In this document: piece after piece, positions 46,080 to 53,341 of the stretch
Layout: each line of letters opens with the position of its first letter
Position numbering within the stretch: the first letter of the stretch is position 1
Assembly (NCBI RefSeq): GCF_009856365.1
Contig: NZ_WMEX01000006.1
Location: forward strand, 170,960-234,959
DNA length: 64,000 nucleotides
Reading direction: 5' to 3'
DNA from: Vreelandella halophila
Lineage (GTDB): Bacteria; Pseudomonadota; Gammaproteobacteria; Pseudomonadales; Oleiphilaceae
Notes under the pieces: generated by a model
Seen by the model: only the letters and a program-made list of their open reading frames with translations
What the model was told of the DNA's origin: nothing
Database searches by the model: none
Program-made: the position numbers and the translations under genes

Positions 46080-46769
46080 TCAGTTCTCGCCGGCAAACGC
46101 CATCAGCAGGTGGAGCAGGCTGATGAAGAGGTTGTACAGCGATACATAGAGGCCGATGGCCGCCATAATGTAGTTACGCTCGCCGCCGTTAATGATGGCG
46201 CTGGTCTGATACAGGATGCAGGCGGACGCGAAGAGGGTGAAGCCCGCTGAGATCGCCAGGTGCAGGTTCGGCAGATTGAACAGGAAGGCGATCAGCATGC
46301 CGCCCATGAGGACCAGGGCACCGGCAAAGATGAAACCACCCAGGAAGCTGAAGTCCTTGCGGGTAATCAGGGTGTACGCCGACAGGGCGAGGAAGATGGT
46401 GGCTGTCAGCCCGAGTGCGGTGGTGACCAGGTGCCCCGCGCCGTTGGCCACGAAGGCGTTGAGGATCGGGCCCAGAGTCATGCCCATGAAGCCGGTCAGG
46501 GCAAAGGTGGTTACCAGGCCCCAGACGCTGTTCTGGAGCTTGTGAGTGGCAAACAGGAGGCCATAGAAACCGACCAGTGTCAGGATCAGGCCAGGATGGG
46601 GCAGGTTCAGCGCCATGCTGGTTCCGGCCGTTACAGCAGAAAACGCCAGGGTCAGGCCCAGCAGCATGTAGGTGTTGCGCAGTACCGTCGTGACCTCGGT
46701 GCTCAGCCCTTCGCGGACCCCGCCCTGGGCCCGGCTCTGGGCGGCATTGGGGAAACGGTTGTCGGCCAT
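46080..46769 (-). CDS. Bax inhibitor-1/YccA family membrane protein
   Basis: A 229-residue protein with seven hydrophobic helices, typical of YccA/TMBIM proteins; YccA modulates FtsH proteolysis in E. coli. Signatures are the C-terminal NYIMAAIGLYVSLYNLFISL and LHLLMAFAGEN. ATG at 46769 has AGGAG upstream. The order yccA-tusD-tusC-tusB is as in Pseudomonas. Confidence 0.9.
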   Translation of the reverse strand: MADNRFPNAAQSRAQGGVREGLSTEVTTVLRNTYMLLGLTLAFSAVTAGTSMALNLPHPGLILTLVGFYGLLFATHKLQNSVWGLVTTFALTGFMGMTLGPILNAFVANGAGHLVTTALGLTATIFLALSAYTLITRKDFSFLGGFIFAGALVLMGGMLIAFLFNLPNLHLAISAGFTLFASACILYQTSAIINGGERNYIMAAIGLYVSLYNLFISLLHLLMAFAGEN

Positions 46770-46870
46770 GTGCGGAATCTCCTTGATGGACTCTTGACTG
46801 TATACCCAATCATAAAGCGTCCAGGGGCCAGTGCAAAGCCTTTCCGTATGCATTTGGGGGCTTCAACACT

Positions 46871-46898
46871 TTGACATGACGCCGATTTAAGGTAATAT
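46871..46898 (+). promoter_or_regulatory. Sigma-70 promoter of tRNA-Ser
   Basis: TTGACA (46871-46876) and TAATAT (46893-46898) are separated by 16 bp, followed by a GC-rich discriminator, about 34 bp before the tRNA. Both hexamers are near consensus. Confidence 0.85.
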
Positions 46899-46931
46899 TC
46901 CGCCTGCTGTCCGTTCCGACAGCACCTTCCC

Positions 46932-47021
46932 GGTGGGCTGGCAGAGTGGTCGAATGCAGCGGTCTTGAAAACCGCCGAGGGTTAACGCCCTCCCGGGGTT
47001 CGAATCCCTGGCCCACCGCCA
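46932..47021 (+). tRNA. tRNA-Ser (anticodon TGA)
   Basis: A 90-nt tRNA with the 7-bp acceptor stem GGTGGGC/GCCCACC, discriminator G and encoded CCA (47019-47021). The anticodon loop CTTGAAA between GCGGT and ACCGC arms gives TGA; the long variable arm (GAGGGTTAACGCCCTC) is typical of serine tRNA. TTCGAAT is the T-loop. The 3' end is the probable integration site of the element that follows. Confidence 0.96.
46996..47021 (+). other. Probable attachment site of the island
   Basis: The T-arm and acceptor 3' half of tRNA-Ser lie immediately beside a tyrosine-recombinase gene pointing toward it, the classical layout of an integrated element. No second copy was noticed to the right, so the far end is probably outside the window. 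Confidence 0.55.
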
Positions 47022-47043
47022 CTTAACTTTTTGATTGAAAAGC

Positions 47044-47066
47044 TTTTTTCTGTTTTCCAGAAAAAA
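47044..47066. terminator. A/T hairpin between tRNA-Ser and integrase
   Basis: TTTTTTCTG (47044-47052) and CAGAAAAAA (47058-47066) form 9-bp arms around TTTTC. It may end transcription of the tRNA or of the convergent integrase gene. Confidence 0.45.
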
Positions 47067-47089
47067 ATGGGACACGTATGGGGCAAGAT

Positions 47090-48346
47090 TCACAACCCTG
47101 CCTGCCCCTGATTGGCTCCCTCTGACCCTTCCGCATCGAAACCGAGCAGTTTATTGGCGATGGCTTTCATGTCCGGAGCATCTTCCGTAATCCATTCCGC
47201 GTATCGCGTCTCCAGCGTTCGGGTCGATGAGTGACCCATCTGTCTTGCGATCCATTCCCGTGACATTCCGGCTGTCAGCAGTTGCGAGGCATAGGTATGT
47301 CGTGCCTGGTTAGGGCCACGGTGCCTGACACCAGCCTTGCGAAGATGACCAGCCAGAAATGATTCGCGAAACCGCTGGCGGCTGGTGAATGGATTTCCGG
47401 TGGTCGTGGCCAGCAGAACGAATCGCAAGCTTTCAGTCTTGACGGTCTTATTGTCGAACTGGGTAACACGAACTTCCCGTGGTGGCTGCATGAAGGTCAG
47501 GGCTTTCAGCTTCTGGAGCGCATCGAGGGCCGGCTGTAAAAGTTCGACGGTGCGGACTGAGCCCCGTGTCTTGGGGATCTTGTAGACGCCAGACACGATA
47601 GCTCTGGAAACCTTGATCGTGCCGGCTTCCAGGTCGACATCCTCCCAGGCCAGCGCCATCCACTCGCTGAGGCGCAGGCCGGTCCAGCAGGCAAGCTTGA
47701 ATGTGAGCAGCTCCACCGTCCTGTGCGTAGGGGTTTCGATAATTCGGTTGAGTTCTGAGCGAGTGAAGGGGTCGGGCGGCTCGAAATGGATTGACCGATT
47801 ATCAATATCTTCCATGAAGTTGTAATCAATCAGCCGATCAGCCTTGGCGGTTTTCATGATGCCGCGAAGAATGATGAGCAGTTCGTTGATGGTCTTGTTG
47901 GCGAGATCCTTAAGGTCGTGGGAGATCCATTTCTCTACCTGGGTGCGGGTAAGCTCATCAACAAAATATTGCCCCCAGGTGGGGCGGATCCATCGGTCCG
48001 CTTTGCGCTTGTAGCCTGTGTAGGTCGAGTGCTGGGCTGACGATTTCTTGATCATCAGCCAGTCATCGAGTAGTTGGTCGACCGTTTTGCGTTCCTGGAT
48101 CGGGCCTGAGAAAAGGCGCGCATTTTTGGAGTCGGGGAAATGGTCCTGATAATTGAAGGTGCCAGTGGCGATCTCATGAAGAATTGCTTCCCGTTTGCGG
48201 GAGGCAAATTTGATATTGGGCTTTGTGATCCTGATCCCGAGTGTTTCACGGCATCTGCGACCTTTGTACATAAACGAAATCCGGAGCGATTCGCCCCGGA
48301 TTTCTACGCCGCTAGGCAGTTCCAAATCTCGTTTAGCGGACGGCAT
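47090..48346 (-). CDS. int: Tyrosine recombinase (integrase)
   Basis: A 418-residue phage-type integrase: an N-terminal arm-binding domain (about 1-60), a core-binding SAM-like domain (about 90-185) and a catalytic domain. Catalytic Arg I is in ACWTGLRLSEWMALAWEDVD, Arg II in GPNQARHTYASQLL, His in RQMGHSSTRTLE and the nucleophile Tyr in TRYAEW. The usual first His of the HxxR box is Asn here, a variant known in some pseudomonad integrases. The adjacent excisionase-like gene overlaps it by 14 bp. Confidence 0.93.
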   Translation of the reverse strand: MPSAKRDLELPSGVEIRGESLRISFMYKGRRCRETLGIRITKPNIKFASRKREAILHEIATGTFNYQDHFPDSKNARLFSGPIQERKTVDQLLDDWLMIKKSSAQHSTYTGYKRKADRWIRPTWGQYFVDELTRTQVEKWISHDLKDLANKTINELLIILRGIMKTAKADRLIDYNFMEDIDNRSIHFEPPDPFTRSELNRIIETPTHRTVELLTFKLACWTGLRLSEWMALAWEDVDLEAGTIKVSRAIVSGVYKIPKTRGSVRTVELLQPALDALQKLKALTFMQPPREVRVTQFDNKTVKTESLRFVLLATTTGNPFTSRQRFRESFLAGHLRKAGVRHRGPNQARHTYASQLLTAGMSREWIARQMGHSSTRTLETRYAEWITEDAPDMKAIANKLLGFDAEGSEGANQGQAGL

Positions 48347-48551
48347 TATTGCCCTCCACCCAAGCGTCTATGGCGCGCCAATCGACCATAATCCCTCCAT
48401 CAGGGGCCGTAATCCAGTGCACTCCCTCAAGCCACTCACCGCGCTGTCGCTTCTTTTTCTGTGCTTCGGTGGTAATCCCCGAGATCTGAGCGTAGAGTTT
48501 TGCCTTGATCCACTTCGGGAGATTGGTCGATACTGCGGATTGTTCAGCCAT
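48333..48551 (-). CDS. Excisionase-like small DNA-binding protein
   Basis: A 72-residue protein (LPKWIKAKLYAQISGITTEA, then RGEWLEGVHWITAPDGG and DWRAIDAWVEG) with the layout of phage excisionases (winged-helix start, Trp-rich end). It overlaps int by 14 bp on the same strand, so xis-int co-expression is likely. It would set the direction of recombination. The family is inferred from size and context. Confidence 0.7.
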   Translation of the reverse strand: MAEQSAVSTNLPKWIKAKLYAQISGITTEAQKKKRQRGEWLEGVHWITAPDGGIMVDWRAIDAWVEGNNAVR

Positions 48552-48682
48552 AGTGTTTCACCTCTGTCGCGTTCATTCCCTTGCTTTACGGCACCCTGTA
48601 ATTTGGAATGACTGTCGCGTGGCTTGTGCTTTCGAAATCCTGTCAGCTGCAGCCTTAGGCAAGGCAGGCCACACTGAATTTG

Positions 48683-48925
48683 TCAGTCGCGGTTTTGATC
48701 CGGTGTTCCACAGTCCAGTGAGCTGATTGTATTCCTGAGAGCGCCCACCTCGGTCCGGAGGGCTGCCAGTTCCTCCTTCAAAGCTGCCATCTCCCTTTCT
48801 GAAGTTTTTACCGAGTTGTCTTCTTCAGTCACGTTGCCGTGGCGAAAGACATGTATGGCGTAGGCGATTGCAAGCCCAACAATCGGGATAAGCATGAGCG
48901 TTAACGCCAAATCTTGCTCTGTCAT
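48683..48925 (-). CDS. Small membrane protein with coiled coil, PspB-like layout
   Basis: An 80-residue protein: one N-terminal membrane helix (LALTLMLIPIVGLAIAYAIH) then a heptad-like coiled coil (REMAALKEELAALRTEVGAL). The layout resembles phage-shock protein PspB, but no psp operon is near. ATG at 48925 follows GGAG. Function unknown. Confidence 0.55.
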   Translation of the reverse strand: MTEQDLALTLMLIPIVGLAIAYAIHVFRHGNVTEEDNSVKTSEREMAALKEELAALRTEVGALRNTISSLDCGTPDQNRD

Positions 48926-49025
48926 AGTAGCTCCGCAAAGTGATCTGCCGGGTGACTGAATCACGGGGTCTTTCGTAACCATTATGATGAAGGAACTGAA
49001 TTCCAGGCCCGAGTCCTTTGCCCAG

Positions 49026-49292
49026 CTAATGCCAGGTGGGGCGGCCCATATCCTGGATCAGAGCTTTCATGAAGACACGGAAAACTTCCTCCAATAACTC
49101 CTCTCTTCGGCACACAAGCTGCTTTTCAAGCCAATCATAAACGGCTGCGTCCAGCGAAGAATGCTCGCTCACATGAACGGCTCTCCGGAACATGCTTTCG
49201 AGCTGAGTTCGGCTGTAACTGTCAATGATGACCTGGACCATTTGTTCCAAGATAGGTTTGCTGATTTCGAGGCCTGTATCTTGTGAGACCAA
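49026..49292 (-). CDS. Hypothetical island protein
   Basis: An 88-residue, mainly helical acidic protein (ILEQMVQVIIDSYSRTQLES...). TTG at 49292 is preceded by AGGAG with 6-bp spacing, which supports translation. No family recognised. It lies in the same direction as the next two small genes of the int side. Confidence 0.5.
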   Translation of the reverse strand: MVSQDTGLEISKPILEQMVQVIIDSYSRTQLESMFRRAVHVSEHSSLDAAVYDWLEKQLVCRREELLEEVFRVFMKALIQDMGRPTWH

Positions 49293-49377
49293 TGTGATCT
49301 CCTGTAACTGATTTATGTGCTATAGACGAAGTCGCGCCAACCCCGTCTCCTGCTCAGTCAATTCAGATTTGCCTGAC

Positions 49378-49674
49378 TTATTCGGCCATGCCGGGATCAA
49401 TCTCGACCAGTTCCCGTTTGAGCAGTAGCGCCAGCCTTTCGAATGCTTCTTTTGAGGGAGACAAGCCTTCACGAGCCAGTGTGGCGCGCGTCCAGGTGAT
49501 AATCGCCTCGCGGTTCGTGTCTTCCATTCCATTGCCAAGAATCATGACGAGGGACTTTCCCGGCTGAATATGGAAAGTGGTGACCAGTGAGGCTGCCATC
49601 CTCACCACTTGATGCTCTGATGCGCTCGGCTGAGGACTGACGGTACCGGTGACCAACTGCAGGTTACTGGTCAT
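49378..49674 (-). CDS. Hypothetical island protein
   Basis: A 98-residue protein (MTSNLQLVTGTVSPQPSASE...) with a central segment AASLVTTFHIQPGKSLVMIL and a helical C-terminus. ATG at 49674 has AAAGGAG upstream. No family recognised. Its promoter region is shared with the divergent Cro-like gene. Confidence 0.5.
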   Translation of the reverse strand: MTSNLQLVTGTVSPQPSASEHQVVRMAASLVTTFHIQPGKSLVMILGNGMEDTNREAIITWTRATLAREGLSPSKEAFERLALLLKRELVEIDPGMAE

Positions 49675-49813
49675 GAACAGGCTCCTTTTCCTTAAACAGC
49701 TAGAGTCGAGGGACAGCATCAATTCTTCCCAGAGCTCTGCCGTCGCTATTGGCTTGTGACACGGCGTTGCCGTTTTGCTACTGTTGCGCCGGAATCAATA
49801 AGAGCTCTTTTTG

Positions 49814-49851
49814 GTTCTTATGATTCTCTATAGAACATTATGCACATTATG
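49814..49851. promoter_or_regulatory. Operator-like repeats in divergent region
   Basis: GTTCT (49814-49818) and AGAAC (49832-49836) form an inverted repeat, followed by two direct copies of ACATTATG (49835-49842 and 49844-49851) at a 9-bp period. The AT-rich region lies between the divergent genes ending the int side and the Cro-like gene, where a lysogeny-type regulator would bind. Confidence 0.45.
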
Positions 49852-49904
49852 AGTTGCTAGTTAAAGCATTTTGAATATCTAAAGACCAATATGAGCTTCT
49901 GAAG

Positions 49905-50120
49905 ATGGTTAAGTGTCATTTGTCCCGCTTTATGGGTGAAAGAAAGCTGAAGATTGTGGACGTTGCCCGGGAAACGGATATAAATAGGGGAACGATTACG
50001 CGGCTCTACCACGAGACTGCGAACCGTGTAGATCTGGAGGTAGTTGAGGTGCTATGTCGTTACTTTGATTGTGATATTGGCGACCTTTTCGAAATCATCG
50101 AGGAGGAGGGTCAAAGTTGA
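49905..50120 (+). CDS. Cro/C1-type (XRE) transcriptional regulator
   Basis: A 71-residue protein made of one helix-turn-helix of the small Cro/YozG type (LSRFMGERKLKIVDVARETD, then INRGTITRLYHE and LEVVEVLCRYFDCDIGDLFE). Such genes regulate integrated elements. No good ribosome binding site precedes the ATG, so translation may be weak or leaderless. Confidence 0.85.
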   Translation: MVKCHLSRFMGERKLKIVDVARETDINRGTITRLYHETANRVDLEVVEVLCRYFDCDIGDLFEIIEEEGQS

Positions 50121-50211
50121 TCCGCCTCGGTGGACAGCCGGTCTTTTGAAAACTAAAAGTCGTTAGTGAGATTGTAACCGTTGAGCGCCCTTATACGGGG
50201 AGAGCGATAGT

Positions 50212-50538
50212 ATGCTTTTCCTAGAACCAATTTTGGCTATTCCGCTAATGGCTCTAACGGTCCTTCTGGTTTCGGGAGCGGCTGTTCTGCTCGTGCGCTC
50301 GCGGAAAAAGAAAAAATTGAGACCCAGCAGAGCGGAGAAAATGCTTCTGCGCGGACTCGACGCGCATACCAGCCACGCGGATGAGGTGGCGGAGCCGTTG
50401 AAGGGAGAGTGGCCGCAGCGAGAAGAAGGTGACGGGTTGACGCCTCAGCAGCGGCTGAAAGGAAGCGTTCTTTGCTACGAGCGACCCGCTGACCCCGTAT
50501 GGGAAGATTATGAAGGTAAAGATGATAAGAAGTCGTAG
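50212..50538 (+). CDS. Hypothetical membrane protein
   Basis: A 108-residue protein with one N-terminal membrane helix (about residues 8-29), a basic stop-transfer RSRKKKKLR and a charged cytoplasmic tail. GGGGAGAG precedes the ATG. No family recognised. Confidence 0.55.
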   Translation: MLFLEPILAIPLMALTVLLVSGAAVLLVRSRKKKKLRPSRAEKMLLRGLDAHTSHADEVAEPLKGEWPQREEGDGLTPQQRLKGSVLCYERPADPVWEDYEGKDDKKS

Positions 50539-50544
50539 GTGCCA

Positions 50545-50560
50545 GGTTTATGCCTAAACC
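50545..50560. repeat. Palindrome copy a
   Basis: GGTTTATGCCTAAACC differs at one base from the perfect palindrome GGTTTAGGCCTAAACC. It lies just after the stop of the preceding gene and contains the ATG of the next small open frame. Confidence 0.8.
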
Positions 50561-50744
50561 GATACCTGTTGAGGTTCTGCCGGGCGCGGGCTTGAAGATT
50601 GGCGATGTCTTCACTGTTGAAGCCCGCCATGATCGCAATGTAATTGGAGGGCTGGGTGTGAGGCTCTGGTTTAGGCATAAACCAGCTTTAGGTGCTGTGC
50701 GGCAATGTTATCCCGAGCGGTTTAGGCCTAAACCTCAGAATTAA
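50550..50744 (+). CDS. Small open frame bounded by palindromic repeats, doubtful gene
   Basis: A 64-residue frame (MPKPIPVEVLPGAGLKIGDV...) whose first codons, middle (WFRHKP) and end (RFRPKPQN) are all encoded by copies of the 16-bp palindrome. No ribosome binding site is evident. It may be a real peptide or simply a repeat unit that happens to be open. Confidence 0.3.
   Translation: MPKPIPVEVLPGAGLKIGDVFTVEARHDRNVIGGLGVRLWFRHKPALGAVRQCYPERFRPKPQN
50668..50683. repeat. Palindrome copy b
   Basis: GGTTTAGGCATAAACC, one base from the perfect palindrome. Read on the minus strand its flank (AAACCAGAG) matches copy d on the plus strand. Confidence 0.8.
50719..50734. repeat. Palindrome copy c
   Basis: Perfect GGTTTAGGCCTAAACC, 74 bp before the orphan antitoxin start. 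Confidence 0.85.
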
Positions 50745-50807
50745 CGAATCCTCTTGGAAAGCTACGGTGACCTGATAGAAAGCTCGTCTTATATGGAGGC
50801 CCGCAAG

Positions 50808-51143
50808 ATGGCCCGCTCAGAGCACGAAAGCAGCATTCAGGATGTAGAGCAGCTGACTCAGCAACTTCGAATCTCAAAGCACGAGCTCGCCTACGCACTT
50901 GGGATAGAGCCGGAATCTATGGCTCAGCTTGATTACGTACACTCGCCGCGCCTTCAGCAGGTCATGGCAATCCTGAACCGCGTCGAGCCATGGGAAGGCA
51001 GTACCAGTGCCGCCTGGTGTTGGTACAGGTGTAAGCCGATTCCGGCGCTTGGTGGGCTGACTGCATCGCAGCTTGTCAGCAGCGACCGGGGTAGTGAGGT
51101 CTTGGCTTATCTGGCAGCAGTTGCGGAGGGCGGCTATTCATAA
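50808..51143 (+). CDS. MbcA/ParS/Xre-type antitoxin-like protein
   Basis: A 111-residue protein with an N-terminal helix-turn-helix-like part (LTQQLRISKHELAYALGIEP) and a C-terminal toxin-binding domain (AAWCWYRCKPIPALGGLTAS, LVSSDRGSEVLAYLAAVAEG). The domain normally neutralises RES-type NAD-degrading toxins. No RES toxin gene follows; the next plus-strand gene is unrelated. ATG at 50808 is chosen for GGAGG 8 bp upstream; the frame continues open to TTG at 50754. Confidence 0.75.
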   Translation: MARSEHESSIQDVEQLTQQLRISKHELAYALGIEPESMAQLDYVHSPRLQQVMAILNRVEPWEGSTSAAWCWYRCKPIPALGGLTASQLVSSDRGSEVLAYLAAVAEGGYS

Positions 51144-51278
51144 GCGGTCGTCAATTAGAGTCTGAATGCGGCTCGATGAGCGGGAGGCGCTGCGTGACAA
51201 GCTTGTTCCGATGAGAGGTCTGCCGCAGGCGCCGTCAGTTCGAGGGGACGGACGCCTGCTTGAATCCTGCTAGGGATT

Positions 51279-51479
51279 TTACCGGTCGTTCACCGTGAGT
51301 GCCTGCGAGGTGCAGTCCGTCGTGGAGATAGTGCCGGTAAACGAATTCAGTTTTACAGCGCACTTTTCGACATTAAGTTTGCCGTTTCCGCCACTCGAAA
51401 TGTTGGTCACATAGGGGCCAGCCGTTGTGCAGCCTGCCATAAACAGGGACGCAACCGCGGCGATCAGTGCCTTCCTCAT
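51279..51479 (-). CDS. Small lipoprotein
   Basis: A 66-residue predicted lipoprotein: signal peptide MRKALIAAVASLFMAGC with lipobox FMAGC (Cys 17), then a short domain with two further cysteines (EKCAVK and STTDCTS). AAGGAG precedes the ATG. Similar short lipoproteins occur in other proteobacteria, but their role is not known to me. Confidence 0.75.
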   Translation of the reverse strand: MRKALIAAVASLFMAGCTTAGPYVTNISSGGNGKLNVEKCAVKLNSFTGTISTTDCTSQALTVNDR

Positions 51480-51883
51480 TATAACTCCTTTCGAACTTGA
51501 TGGATTCCTAGCCTCTGTATCTGAGAAGCGCATGGATTATAGTCCCTGTATGTGATTACGCCACTGCGATGACGTTCATTCGGGGCTGTCTTCCCAAGGT
51601 AGGAATCGCTGGGGCCGGCATATGCAGTTGCCTTGTGCAGGTGCGGCGTCAGGTTTAGGCCTAAACCAGAGTCCGGTTGCCTGCTCATCGACAGTGGTCT
51701 TCAAATCGGTGCGGCCACTTTCTCGGTGAGTAGTCTCGCAATCCAAGACCTCCTGCGCGTGCCAAGGTGGAGCGCGAAAATAGGGTATCAGAGCATCTAA
51801 ATGTGCTAACTCCGTACGCGACACTGCGTGTCGTTGAAATGAGCCACGATTAGGGAAGCGGTGACGGCAGTAGGAGGGCCCCA
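51480..51883. other. Intergenic region with palindrome copy d
   Basis: A 404-bp stretch without a convincing gene. Minus-strand open frames exist but lack ribosome binding sites and overlap the repeat. It holds palindrome copy d at 51652-51667. Confidence 0.5.
51652..51667. repeat. Palindrome copy d
   Basis: Perfect GGTTTAGGCCTAAACC with flanks GTCA on the left and AGAGTC on the right. The left flank and core match copy e (GTCAGGTTTAGGCCTAA). Confidence 0.85.
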
Positions 51884-52273
51884 ATGAAACGAACGTTCTG
51901 TGTGGATGGTCTTCTTTATGAACTACGAGTCACTCGTGGCTATGAAATCGAATTGGCAATAACAGGCGGGGCATCACCCAGCTACCAGCCAGACTATGAT
52001 CCCTTTGACTGGCACTACACTCCCTTTGTAGTGGACGACATCGGTAACACCCGTTACCCGGTAACGGTTATGCGGCGCACAATGCGGCTGCTCTGTGAGT
52101 GGATTGGCGAGAAACGTCCATCGTACTTTCGCTTCGCGGCACGGAGTGATCGCCGGTGCAATCTCTATCGGCGCATCGCATGGTTGTTGCTGAAACGTTT
52201 CCCGGGTTATCAGCTGGTGGAGCATGAGGGGCGCTTCTACTTTTACAGGTTAAAGAAAAGCAGCACTGTCTGA
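51884..52273 (+). CDS. Hypothetical island protein
   Basis: A 129-residue basic protein (MKRTFCVDGLLYELRVTRGY...) rich in aromatic residues and arginine, with no membrane helix. A strong AGGAGGG lies upstream of the ATG. It is 19 bp before the phosphoesterase gene, so the two are probably co-transcribed. No family recognised. Confidence 0.6.
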   Translation: MKRTFCVDGLLYELRVTRGYEIELAITGGASPSYQPDYDPFDWHYTPFVVDDIGNTRYPVTVMRRTMRLLCEWIGEKRPSYFRFAARSDRRCNLYRRIAWLLLKRFPGYQLVEHEGRFYFYRLKKSSTV

Positions 52274-52292
52274 ACAAGATAATGGAGAACCT

Positions 52293-53231
52293 ATGTACGA
52301 CCTGATCGGTGATATTCACGGCCATGCGAGTGAGCTGAAAGCGCTGCTGACAAAGCTTGGGTATGAAGAGAAGGGGGGCGTGTGGCAGCACCCTGAACGC
52401 CAGGTGATCTTTCTGGGTGATTTCATCGACCGGGGACCGGAACAGATCGAGAGCGTTCGGATTCCGATGAAAATGGTCAAGGCAGGGCATGCTCTTGCCG
52501 TGATGGGCAACCACGAGTTCAACGCGATTGCCTGGGCCAAGCCGGATCCTAAGAATCCGGGCGAGTATCTCCGCCCGCATACCGAGAAGAATCGGAACCA
52601 GCATCAGGTCTTCCTGGACGCCGTTGGGGAAGACTCATCTGTGCATGCGGAATTTATCGAGTGGTTTGAACAGCTTCCGTTTTATCTCGATCTGCCAGAG
52701 TTGCGTGTGGTGCATGCATGCTGGCACCCGCAATACATCGATTGCCTTCAACCGTTTCTTGATGACCAGAAACGTGCTCTCCCAAATGCATGGCCATCAC
52801 TAACGTCTCGCGACACCGTGCCATTTGAAGCAGCAGAAGTGGTCCTGAAAGGGCTGGAAATCCCGTTGCCAGATGGGCATGCATTTGAAGACAAAGATGG
52901 CAATGAGCGTACAGACATTCGTGCGGAGTGGTGGAACCTTCATGGTGTGACCTATCGCGATCTCGCGATGGTCCCCACAGGAGTGATTGAACAGATCCCT
53001 CATACACCAGTTCCTGAACACATCCTGCCGGGATATGACCAGGAAAAGCCCGTTTTCGTCGGTCATTATTGGTTGCGTGGTGAGCCGGAGCTGATGGCTG
53101 ATCACATTGCCTGCCTTGACTACAGCATCGGCGCCAAAGGCTTGGGAAACAACGAGGGCTGCAAGCTGCTCGCATACCGCTGGGAAGGGGAGTTGGCACT
53201 GAGTCCGGAAAACTTCGTCTGGGTCAGGTGA
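52293..53231 (+). CDS. Calcineurin-like metallophosphoesterase
   Basis: A 312-residue protein with the metal-binding motifs DLIGDIHGHASEL (about 3-15), FLGDFIDRGPEQIE (about 40-53), VMGNHEFNAIAW (about 69-80) and VFVGHYWLRGEPE near residue 250. The set resembles PrpE/ApaH serine-threonine or dinucleotide phosphatases. The substrate cannot be assigned. It may form an operon with the gene before it. Confidence 0.85.
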   Translation: MYDLIGDIHGHASELKALLTKLGYEEKGGVWQHPERQVIFLGDFIDRGPEQIESVRIPMKMVKAGHALAVMGNHEFNAIAWAKPDPKNPGEYLRPHTEKNRNQHQVFLDAVGEDSSVHAEFIEWFEQLPFYLDLPELRVVHACWHPQYIDCLQPFLDDQKRALPNAWPSLTSRDTVPFEAAEVVLKGLEIPLPDGHAFEDKDGNERTDIRAEWWNLHGVTYRDLAMVPTGVIEQIPHTPVPEHILPGYDQEKPVFVGHYWLRGEPELMADHIACLDYSIGAKGLGNNEGCKLLAYRWEGELALSPENFVWVR

Positions 53232-53341
53232 GCACACAGCTGTTCGATGCTGTCGTCGTTTACAGCGGTGTTTAAGTCTCCTACACACAGAGAAATTCTT
53301 TAGGTCACGGTGACTACAACGACGAGTGAGGCGCACGGGAC

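Noticed and set aside
49320..49538. 72-codon minus-strand frame overlapping the gene at 49378-49674
   Set aside because: The overlapping frame with AAAGGAG at 49674 is better supported.
50545..50734. Integron attC sites
   Set aside because: The palindromes lack the GTTRRRY/RYYYAAC core and no integron integrase is present.
51576..51884. 102-codon minus-strand frame
   Set aside because: No ribosome binding site, atypical composition and overlap with the palindrome; not supported as a gene.
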